From Antedon mediterranea (lineage: Eukaryota; Echinodermata; Crinoidea; Comatulida; Antedonidae): a stretch of 64,000 nucleotides of DNA. The stretch covers positions 19,653,201 through 19,717,200 of the forward strand of contig NC_092670.1 of assembly GCF_964355755.1 (NCBI RefSeq), read 5' to 3'. The stretch's first letter is position 1. Each line of letters begins with the position of its first letter. A program made the translations under genes and the position numbers. The notes under the pieces are model-generated. The model was not told where the DNA came from, ran no database searches, and saw only the letters and a program-made list of their open reading frames with translations. This document shows positions 1 to 25,392 of this stretch, piece after piece.

Positions 1-15960
<15,960 letters not shown>

Positions 15961-16499
15961 TTTGAATATTCTTCTTGTCCAGTATCAGATTCTTTAATCG
16001 TCTGCTCTTGTCGTCTGTGTCAATGTTACCTATCTTTATTTTGAATAGCACTCTTCAAAGATAACGATTTGGTTCCGCACTACTTACTAACAATAGTTTT
16101 GGAATCCATTGAATAGTCAAGGCGTTGTTTCATTTTGATGCAAATGCACCTTTACGTTCTTTGATTTGAGGATTGACTAAAGATGCGACAATTCTGTTCA
16201 CACCCTATTATGTTCACAGTTTTTGTATGCTATTAACGAATTCGATTTAGAATATAAAATAGAACTTGACTCTTCTGACCTAATCAATTACGTTAATTCA
16301 AATGAATTCGATTATAGTGTTTGCTATGTGTCCAATCATGTACGTACAACGCCATTTTTATTATTTTTCATATGCCATTTGATAGGACCAAATTTTATCG
16401 AAAGGGCCTAAATTTGCCATATTTGCGCATATATCCCTTTACTGTTAATAAGCAAACTTTTCCATAATGCATTCGTTGTATTATGTTCTTATTTAAGCC

Positions 16500-16650
16500 A
16501 AATTATATCGAAAACAGTGTCAAATTTCCACACTTTTATTTTTGGACATAACTAGTTACTATGTTTCTATACGATGATGATACAACGATATAATCCCATA
16601 TGCAATATTATCCCATAATTATTGAATTTTAAAAAGTGTATATTTTGGTC
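16500..16650. repeat. Diverged relative of the 19.4-19.8 kb repeat, left of the satellite
   Basis: The stretch with TATATCGAAAACAG, CACTTTTATTTTTGGACATA, ACTAGTTACTATG, ATGATGATACAACGATATAA and ATTATTGAATTTTAAAAAGT matches, in order, words of the two repeats at 19.38-19.77 kb. It therefore looks like an older copy of the same element flanking the satellite. Confidence 0.6.
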
Positions 16651-16696
16651 ATTGGTGGTACGTGCACCTGTGTATTATTGGCTTAATCATCTTAAT

Positions 16697-18863
16697 CAAA
16701 GTAACCATTTATATCAAAAGTAACAACTTTTGACATAAATGGTTACTATAGCACAATTGACATGCGCAGAACCCATTATTCGTATCTGCGCATGTTTATT
16801 ATGCAATAGTAACCATTTATGTAAAAAAAGAAAAGGGTCGAAAATCGGACTTTTTCGGAAATTTCCCTGTACTAAGGGTATAGTACAGGGATTTTTTCAA
16901 AAAATTGGCCAATTTTCGACCTTTTTATTTTTCGATAAAACTGGTTACTATAGCACAATTAACATGCGCAGAACCCATTAGTCGACTCTGCGCATGTTTA
17001 TTATGCTATAGTAACCATTTATATCAAAAGTAACCACTTTTGACATAAATGGTTACTATAGCTCAATTGACATGCGCAGAACCCATTATTCGTATCTGCG
17101 CATGTTTATTATGCAATAGTAACCATTTATGTCAAAAAAGAAAAGGGTCGAAAATCGGCCTTTTTCGGAAATTTCCCTGTACTAAGGGTATAGTACAGGG
17201 ATTTTTTCAAAAAAATTGCCAATTTTCGACCTTTTTATTTTTCGATAAAACTTGTTACTATAGCACAATTGACATGCGCAGAACCCATTATTCGCCTCTG
17301 CGCATGTTGATTATGCTATAGTAACCATTTATGTCAAATATGGTTATGATAGCACAATTGACATGCGCAGAACCCATTATTCGTATCTGCACATGTTTAT
17401 TATGCAATAGTAACCATTTATGTCAAAAAAGAAAAGGGTCGAAAATCGGCCATTTTTCGGAAATTTCCCTGTACTATAGTACGGGGATTTTTCAAAAAAA
17501 TGGCCAATTTTCGACCTTTTTATTTTTCGATAAAACTGGTTACTATAGCACAATTGACATGCGCAGAACCCATTATTCGCCTCTGCGCATGTTGATTATG
17601 CTATAGTAACCATTTATATCAAAAGTAACCAATTTTGACATAAATGGTCACTATAGCACAATTGACATGCGCAGAACCCATTATTCGTATCTGCGCATGT
17701 TTATTATGCAATAGTAACCATTTATGTGAAAAAAGAAAAGGGTCGAAAATCGGCCATTTTTCGACCTTTTTATTTTTCGATAAAACTGGTTACTATAGCG
17801 CAATTGACATGCGCAGAACCCATTATTCACCTCTGCGCATGTTGATTATGCTATAGTAACCATTTATGTCAAAACTGGTTACTATAGCACAATTGAAATG
17901 CGCAGAACCCATTATTCGTATCTGCGCATGTTTATTATGCAATAGTAACCATTTATGTCAAAAAAGAAAAGTGTTGAAAATCGGCAATTTTTCGGAAATT
18001 TCCCTGTATAATTGTACAGGGATTTTTTCAAGAAAATGGCCAATTTTCGACCTTGTTATTTTTCGATAAAACTGGTTACTATAGCACAATTAACATGCGC
18101 AGAACCTATTAGTCGACTCTGCGCATGTTTATTATGCTATAGTAACCATTTATATCAAAAGTAACCACTTTTGACATAAATGGTCACTATCGCACAATTG
18201 ACATGCGCAGAACCCATTATTCGTATATGCGCATGTTTATTATGCAATAGTAACCATTTATGTCAAAAAAGAAAAGGGTCGAAAATCGGCAATTTTTCGG
18301 AAATTTCCCTGTACTATATTAGGCCTACAGGGATTTTTTCAAGAAAATGGCCAATTTTCGACCTTTTTATTTTTCGATAAAACTGGTTACTATAGCACAA
18401 TTAACATGCGCAGAACCCATTAGTCGACTCTGCGCATGTTTATTATGCTATAGTAACCATTTATATCAAAAGTAACCACTTTTGACATAAATGGTTACTA
18501 TAGCTCAATTGGCATGCGCAGAACCCATTATTCGTATCTGCGCATGTTTATTATGCAATAGTAACCATTTATGTCAAAAAAGAAAAGGGTCGAAAATCGG
18601 CCATTTTTCGGAAATTTCCCTGTACTATAGTACAGGGATTTTTTCAAAAAAATGGCCAATTTTCGACCTTTTTATTTTTCGATAAAACTTGTTACAATAG
18701 CACAATTGACATGCGCAGAACCCATTGTTCGCTATAGTAACCATTTATGTCAAAACTGCTTTTGATAGCACAATTAACATGCGCAGAACCCATTATTCGT
18801 CTCTGCGCATGTTTATTATGCAATAGTAACCATTTATGTCAAAAGTGGTTACTTTTGACATAA
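16697..18863. repeat. Palindromic satellite array, seven units of about 230-310 bp plus a partial unit
   Basis: Units begin at about 16735, 17045, 17331, 17637, 17867, 18173 and 18483, with a truncated one at about 18750. Palindrome A (17040-17135 in unit 2) has 20-bp arms TTGACATAAATGGTTACTAT and complement, with inner arms CATGCGCAGA/TCTGCGCATG. Palindrome B (18588-18668 in unit 7) runs GGTCGAAAAT...CCCTGTACTATAGTACAGGG...ATTTTCGACC. A second A-type palindrome follows, with ACCCATTAGTCGACTCTGCG or ATTCGCCTCTGCG at its centre. Copies are very similar, pointing to recent amplification. Single-strand folding would give a chain of hairpins. Open frames of 62-91 codons in the units are side effects of the composition. 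Confidence 0.9.
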
Positions 18864-18869
18864 TGAGGT

Positions 18870-19374
18870 AATTTCCCGATTGATCGTCGTAATCAAAACG
18901 GTACTGGGTATGGTCTACTAGCTTTTCTGCTTCCAACTCGTCATCTATTCATAGAAGCCTTGATGAAGTAAGCCTACCTGGTGGTAACCATAGAACGGTT
19001 CCAAGATAACGACTATACTTCGGCTTTAGTCGATAGAAGATTGAAAAAATGGTTAGAGCGTATACGGTGTTGATATTAGTGTTTGATTTGTTACATTATG
19101 TGTGGAAGAGTCTATATAGAATTGATGTTCTGCTTTATTATAGTCATAATGATTAGTCCATATTATTTTATACATATTTAAGATAATTTAAAATAAATGT
19201 TATGATTATATTATTAATAAAAATGATATTTGTTAGTATAATTTCATAAAGAAAAAATAGGTATAAAGAAGAAATACGGTAGCGATTAGAAAGATAAGAG
19301 ATTATGGAGCGGCTATTCCTGAATATACAATAATAAGTATCGTAAGTTAGTTTATAAATTTTAGGCGATATTGT
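18870..19374. other. Gap without recognised feature
   Basis: About 500 bases, AT-rich to the right, between the satellite and the related direct repeats. No reading frame, RNA gene or element was recognised on either strand. Confidence 0.5.
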
Positions 19375-19830
19375 CAGTACAGGGATTTGTTCCAAAAAAT
19401 GGGAAAATTTAGACCCTTTTATTTTTCAACAAAACTGGTTACTATGGCTCTATATGATGATACAAAGCAATATATGCGCATATATAGCCATATTATTGCA
19501 TAATAATTGCAAAGGTCAAGCGCCATAGCCTGCCACGTTTCGATATTCAATATTACCTCACGTCGATAATTTGGGCATTTTTCGAAAAAAATCCTTATAC
19601 TAATACTGTAGTACAGGGATTTGTTCCAAAAAATGGGAAAATTTAGACCCTTTTATTTTTCAACAAAACTGGTTACTATGGCTCTATATGATGATACAAA
19701 GCAATATATGCGCATATATAGCCATATTATTGCATAATAATTGAATTTTAAAAAGTCGATAATTTGGGCATTTTCCGAAAAAAAAATCCCTGTACTATAT
19801 ACAGGGATATCGACTAAATATCGATATTTA
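19375..19830. repeat. Two direct repeats (about 235-bp spacing) related to the satellite
   Basis: The block CAGGGATTTGTTCCAAAAAA through TTTTATTTTTCAACAAAACT, GGTTACTATGGCTCTATATG and GCATATATAGCCATATTATT occurs at about 19380-19505 and 19614-19745, nearly identical. Its first half (CAGGGATTT...CCTTTTATTTTTC-A-AAAACTGGTTACTAT) matches the right half of satellite palindrome B. A third partial copy with TCCCTGTACTATATACAGGG lies at about 19786-19808. Confidence 0.8.
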
Positions 19831-20057
19831 AAATTCAGTTAGGCCTATTATGCGATAACAATGCTTATATGTCCATTATATTAATAAGTAGGCCTAGTAT
19901 CATCTATAGTGTATTAACAAATTTCCCATATATCGGGGTAAAAATTACATGTTGATATAGTAAATTAGGTCAAACGGGAGTAAAATAAAACATTACTAAT
20001 AACTACATTGTACTACTACTAGGTCTTCTGATTTAAGGTCAGTGATTGGTTGTCGAT

Positions 20058-20070
20058 GTTGCCTGGCAAC
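20058..20070. promoter_or_regulatory. Predicted RFX X-box
   Basis: GTTGCCTGGCAAC is a perfect inverted repeat (GTTGCC, one base, GGCAAC) matching the RFX X-box pattern that marks many ciliary gene promoters. An inverted CCAAT box (ATTGG, in GTGATTGGTTG) lies about 12 bases to its left, a common pairing in RFX-bound promoters. The nearest downstream coding start is at 20715 on the plus strand. The site is predicted from sequence only. Confidence 0.45.
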
Positions 20071-20714
20071 GATAAGCAACAGGCAAACTATAGTCTATAA
20101 TTGTTTTAGGCCTACAGGGAATTGAAGATTTTACTTTGCTCTATACAGTATTTTCATTATAAAGTATTATTAATTATAGTCTATAAAGTATTGTTAGAAA
20201 TTTGTTTATATTAACTATATATCCCTACCCATAGGTACAGCTCAGATATTATATATATTTGTATCGGGATTTGTATGGGTACACTGTTGACATTGAATCA
20301 CAATGGGCACGCATTCATTTCGTCACTTCCACCAAAGCAGACTATCGACCACCGGGATACAATAGGCATGCGCCTCATGTTGACATGGCAATGAATTGAG
20401 AGCAGACAATAAAACTACGCTGCTGCATATATATTTTTAAAATCGATACACGATAGAGAACTAAATGGCAAAGTTTGTAAAGCATATTAGTGAAGAAGTA
20501 ATTAGAACATTACTTGCTGTCGTTTGGAGTTCAACCCCTACAACGAAATTGTAAACGCGCCAAGACAAAAGGTCAGAAATGGGTAAACGTTAAGATGTTT
20601 AACACACAACGGGATGTTTGTATTTTGGTAAAGAAAACATGGCCGCGTGTAGCCTACTAAAACTCTTTTAATGTGGATTTCGAAATAAAATGTTGCATTT
20701 AGAAGTTCTTTGTG

Positions 20715-21647
20715 ATGGATGGAAACACAGAAGAACATAATGTGAACAACCAGGGGTTGAATATTCAACTCGGACGCGAACTAGAAACTTGCTCGAGAGA
20801 TACGAGTCCGGATACAAGTTCTGACGCTATCACCTCGCAACTATCGAGGCTTAGTATTAACATTAGTGCAGGAAATCGAGGGGTTGAAATCTGCGGGATA
20901 GATGAAGCCGATGGCGCAGTGGAGGAGAGTACATCTATACATAGCCGTCAAATGCACAATAGCAATCATTCATTTTATTCCGATTGTATTTCAAAACGCA
21001 AAACGCGTCAAGAAAGACTAAATGTTAATCTAGTTCGTCTAAAACCTCATGTAAGTATCAGTATTAATACTGTGAATGAAAATCACTCAAGGAGATCCGT
21101 TAATGAAAATCTGAACTCGTATATGGTTATAAGACAGCGAACTTTTCATGGTTTTCCTAGGACTCGTCGAGAAATGAAAACCCTCCCACTGACTGACCCA
21201 AGAGATTCCGCAAGTTATTGGCTCCACCGATCTAAAACGGATTTATTTATTGAAAGACGCAGAGAGAAATTTAACAATCAAAAAAGGAGTGAATCTCAGA
21301 CTGGATTGAATGGAATGACGTTTGGATATTTGGTAGAAAACTTACCCAGGTCACACTCCAGTGGTCACGTTGCGTCGTCGTCATCGTCGCGGCAACGTTC
21401 CCTTGGTAATTTTTCTGCTCGCAGTTGTCCACCTGATTTTAATTCAGACAGACTACCACCTTTATCTAGGCCAGACAGAACGAAGCAATTTTTAAAAGCT
21501 GATTTTATTGAATCTCAAAATTCATCCCATTGTGAAAGTTCGACTAAGAAAATAGTACGTAGAAATAAGTTGAGTTCGACATGCTTGCCTCTTAAAGTTT
21601 GGGAGCCATCTTTGGATGTGTCTTTTATGCTAAACAAAAGGAATTAA
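20715..21647 (+). CDS. Hypothetical 310-residue protein, single open exon
   Basis: Uninterrupted frame of 311 codons with stop. The first ATG is at 20715 (a preceding in-frame GTG at 20712 is not a eukaryotic start). I recognise no family. The protein looks largely disordered: polar and acidic N-terminal third (MDGNTEEHNVNN..., DTSPDTSSDA), then a basic middle with RRR, KRK and RTRR clusters, a Ser run (SSSSSRQRS) and a basic C-terminus ending MLNKRN. A more conserved-looking segment is DPRDSASYWLHRSKTDLFIE followed by RRREKFNNQKR. No signal peptide, membrane segment or catalytic motif is seen. An AATAAA lies at 22072-22077. It is the longest frame in the window apart from the retroelement, so probably genuine, as a single-exon gene or one large exon. 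The X-box upstream hints at a ciliary role, by inference only. Confidence 0.6.
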   Translation: MDGNTEEHNVNNQGLNIQLGRELETCSRDTSPDTSSDAITSQLSRLSINISAGNRGVEICGIDEADGAVEESTSIHSRQMHNSNHSFYSDCISKRKTRQERLNVNLVRLKPHVSISINTVNENHSRRSVNENLNSYMVIRQRTFHGFPRTRREMKTLPLTDPRDSASYWLHRSKTDLFIERRREKFNNQKRSESQTGLNGMTFGYLVENLPRSHSSGHVASSSSSRQRSLGNFSARSCPPDFNSDRLPPLSRPDRTKQFLKADFIESQNSSHCESSTKKIVRRNKLSSTCLPLKVWEPSLDVSFMLNKRN

Positions 21648-23078
21648 CGCCAAGAACTATGTCCAACTCAATGCGACAACAATCATCGCCTTTGAAGTAG
21701 TTAGCCAGCTAATTAGCAAGATACTCACAATATTGGTACATTGTAATAACAAACATTGTAGTAGGCGGGTAGGAGTACTTTGTACGTTGAAATCCCGATA
21801 CTTGCTTCAGTGTTGCGGCTATTCTGTTCATGGAGTGGTTCCCCACTAGAACACACAGACGTTACGTGTACGTCGCAACGTATATACACGCAACTTGCAC
21901 GGTGAAAGTGGACGTTATTCAGTGAGGTTTAAATTGGTTTAAAGTGATGATTCATACAAGAAGCAATGTAATGTGATTATGTTGCTTTATATATTTAGCA
22001 TTAACGAAATGATAACGAGTTATTGTCATTCCCTTATACTGTAATTAAATTGTCTATAAAATACCGTATTTAATAAACGTTAACTATAAAAAACGGTCAC
22101 TACATAATACCATCCATATTTAAATTTATACTTATTTTCATAATGTAATAAAATATAATACAGTATTTGTATACAGTTAGAATTTTACTCATGCCAGTGA
22201 AAGTTGCCTAGATACCAGTATTAAAAAATGTTATTTTATTTGTAATAATTCATATTATATTAATTATTCATAAACACAAATTTAGTAATACTATTTATGT
22301 GTTACAAGGTCTTTTTGTATCGATATTTGTCTACAAATTCGCTTTCGGCAGAATAAAACTACACCAAGCGTCTTGTCGTAAAAACATACTGCAGAAAATC
22401 AATATGTCTCATTTTCGATTGATAACATCGTATGAAATCTTAAAAAGGCGTCGAGATGTTCAATATTCAAATCACGTGGCGATGCGGGTGTTCATTCTTC
22501 TTCTGAAGACTACAAATGATGACGATCGTGACAATCACGTGATAATGTTGTCGATGGCTTCGATGCCGACGACGGAGGAGCCCGAATGACGGCGATGAAT
22601 GCCAAACATCTAAAAAAGTAAAGATAACTCAATCATACTCTTTGCTGGTTGATTAGAAAACATGTTACGATTTCACAAAATTGGGGTCGGATGTGTAGCT
22701 AGGTCGGGCTTTTGTCCGGCCATCGAAATTGGTATGAATCGCAACGCGTACCGCCCGTTGTTTTGAGGTGTTTTTTTTTTCAGTATAAAACTGAATTTAA
22801 AATACAAATACAACATAGCAGTTAATAACAAATTCATAAATACAAAACGCGCATGTATGAAATATAAAAGAATATAAGTTTTACAAAATAGAAAACAAAA
22901 AAACCAAAAAATAGCTTACCGGTACTCTTTAATGTAGTTTCACGATGACGAAAGAGTAAAATGCAATACCATCATTACGTTGATGCCTTTACAGTACGTC
23001 CATGATTTACCAATGCAATTCAATGCAGTGCAATTGCCGGGTATCTGTAGGCCTACAATGCGCGGTGTTGACGAAATC
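21648..23078. other. Intergenic stretch with a fragment of the GTGGTTCCCACTAG element
   Basis: Between the orphan gene and the sialyltransferase 3' end. About 21833-21930 contains GAGTGGTTCCCCACTAGAAC followed by ACGTTACGTGTACGTCGCAACG, which resembles one end of the 185-bp element at 9772-9956. The rest is AT-rich and nothing else is recognised. The 96-codon frame at 22299-22589 shows no family motif. Confidence 0.5.
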
Positions 23079-23079
23079 C

Positions 23080-23232
23080 AGTGGCGTAACGGATATGAGC
23101 GCCCACTGGCTAAACCCAGGAGCCCTTGAGCGTATGGGGAAAAACAGGCATTAAAATAATGTCGAAAAGGGCTAAATCCGTCCGAGGCCTTCAGCATTGG
23201 AGGGGCCTCGGGTATCTACGTTACGCAACGAC
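23080..23232. mobile_element. Short TIR element just 3' of the sialyltransferase gene
   Basis: CCAGTGGCGTAACGGATA at the left and TATCTACGTTACGCAACG at the right form imperfect terminal inverted repeats (core GCGTAACG / CGTTACGC) around about 120 G+C-rich bases. The arrangement is that of a non-autonomous DNA transposon. It ends about 30 bases from the stop codon at 23264, so it probably lies in the 3' UTR. Confidence 0.6.
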
Positions 23233-23263
23233 GAAATCGTCAACTGATTCAGGATACAGCCGC

Positions 23264-25392
23264 TTATCTACATCTACCAACGACATGTCTGATTATTCCC
23301 TCTTTATGCAGTTTCTGATAGAGCCGGTACTCCTTCTTCATGTCATGCACTCCTTTCCACGACCCGTAATTGTAGTAATGGTTCCGGAGCCTCTCGCCTG
23401 TAGGACTGGTGTCGAACGGGTAAAATCCATAAAGCGAGATCTTATCGCAGAACGTCGTTGCTATGGTGAATATCATCAATCCACTAGATGTATCATTCTT
23501 AAGGCTCCACAACCTGTAAAGCAATCAATTAACCTAGAAATGTATTTTAAAATAGACTATAAACATAAATCGATTTCAAGCAAGGACTTCATATTATTTT
23601 TGCTGGTAACTTAATTCAAGGTATGGACGGATATTTGGAGGGAAAGGTACCGAGATATGAGGTATGCCTATTATTGGGTATTCAGAGAAAATGGATACAG
23701 TACTTAGCAAATTAAAATTGCCACCGTCAGGCCAACTCAGACAGCGTCGTAAGACTCGTCTCGTCGGGATTCAACGTAGGCAAACGTAGCTTATGCACAA
23801 TATTGTTATATTAGGGCATTACTTATTTTTCCATGATTAGGGGGAACTGTTTGCAACTATAAAATAAAAATACTAACTTACGCCTTGATGATTGATTTTA
23901 TCGGCTTATTTGGTATACGAATATCCAATGACAGATTTTCATTTCTAGCTCGTCTTATGAACTTTACAAATCGTTTTTGATCGGAATTTCCCCAATCACG
24001 AAATGTAATAATTAAAAAATAAACATTATTTAAGGCAACAAGACGATCACGATATTCCAGATAGCAGTCTATTTCCCTCCCCCTTAAGCAATGATCCAGA
24101 ACTTGCGTAAGAGCCTTGTTTGACGTCATCAAGTCTGTTCTATTTCCTACGTCATACTCAAAGTTATCAGTCTTTGCTAGGTTTTCACGTATTACAAACT
24201 GGTGCTGGTCGATTTCGTAGCCGCACCCACTACCCGTCAATATTCCTGAGCTGCCAACTATTGCGCATGTTGCTTTTCTTGAGATATTCTTTCGCCTGTC
24301 GATATTGACGTCATACGGTACAATTGTTTGATTAGCCGATAATCCCAAACTTGAGATGATACTCCTAATTGGTAGTATAATTGTTAAATGATTAATTTAT
24401 AGAAAAAAGGAAAAACTTTGTTTATTATTTCTTCATTACGCTATCAAAAAGAACATAATTATTTTATCTTATTTGTTATTCATATACATACCTGAGTGTT
24501 TCAAACTTATCTACATCTATATGACGACGTAACTCAGAATCGATGTGAACTCTAATATCAGGACGATACATTTTCCTAGTTAAGGGAAAAACAGTTTTTA
24601 ACAATCATCGTCAATAATTATAATGTAATTATCGAAGTTATGGTGGTGTCTCGATAGTGGTTGGCGTCATTGGTCATATGCGGTGTTGAAGGTAGGACGG
24701 GCTGTCGTATTTGGTGTGAGCATTGTATGGTGGTTGTGGTGTAGACATATAAGGTGATATGTCGTATATGATGGTGTGATGAGGATGGTGAGCGGGAATA
24801 GTTGTGTCTGGATGTGGTGTGGGTGTTGTGGTGGTGGGAGGTGCCGTTTGGTGGTGGGAGGGATACCGTAAACTGTGGCGGTATCTGGATATGGTGTGGA
24901 GGTATCATTGTAAGTTGATGATAGTCTTGATGATAATGATGAATTAAGTAGGTCAAATCTTCATTATCTTTGATTTATCTTGTCAACAACTAAAACAGTA
25001 TGCATACCTTTGAAAGGAATTCCATTCGTTTTCACTTGGATTCTCATCATTATCAAACTTCATCCAATGCAATAGTAACATATTCACCAAAATAAAAGCG
25101 GCAACAAAAACAACAACCAGGCTACGTGAGCTCAACTTTAATGTCTGTGTAAACACAAAACAAAAGCAATTGTGTTATCGTGCGTTGTCCCGAGCGCAAC
25201 AAACAATTTTGTTTACTATTAATTTGGCCTATTTGTCTAGATCAAAATAGGTTAAAATTTCACTATGAAATATACTTTAAACTATACCGTACTACATGTA
25301 AGTGCTAGATACCCTTAATAATTAATACTGCTGTTGTGACGTTTTACGACCGTGGGCCTAGTACTTACATTTTGCTGTGCGACACATTTCAT
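23264..25392 (-). CDS. Alpha-2,8-sialyltransferase-like (ST8Sia family), five coding exons
   Basis: Golgi type II membrane enzyme that would move sialic acid from CMP-sialic acid onto sialylated glycans. Exons: 25369-25392, 25008-25144, 24492-24575, 23882-24364, 23264-23513; 978 bases, 325 residues, all joins in frame with GT/AG sites. Cytoplasmic tail 1-16; membrane anchor about 17-35 (LVVVFVAAFILVNMLLLHW). Sialylmotif L starts at C115 (CAIVGSSGILTGSGCGYEID) and runs through FVIRENLA and DVGNRTDL. Sialylmotif S at about 251-276 has SSGLMIFTIATTFCDKISLY then GFYPF. Motif III is HYY at 288-290 and the probable VS histidine is H312. C115 and C265 should form the family disulfide, and C129 could pair with C324. 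The Cys normally after VIR in ST8Sia motif L is Glu here. N-glycosylation sequons: NQT, NIS, NRT, NLS. The eight-residue first exon is the least certain part. Confidence 0.88.
24640..24900 (+). repeat. GTGGT/GGTGT-rich low-complexity stretch in the sialyltransferase intron
   Basis: Degenerate run of GGTGGT, GGTGTG and GTCGTAT words in the intron between the second and third coding exons. It opens a spurious His/Pro/Thr-rich antisense frame, which is not a gene. Confidence 0.6.

Noticed and set aside
20712-20714. GTG as start of the orphan gene
   Set aside because: The next codon is ATG, the ordinary eukaryotic start, so the gene is taken to begin at 20715.
24618-24956. 112-codon His/Pro/Thr-rich minus-strand frame
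   Set aside because: It lies wholly in a GTGGT-rich low-complexity stretch of the sialyltransferase intron.
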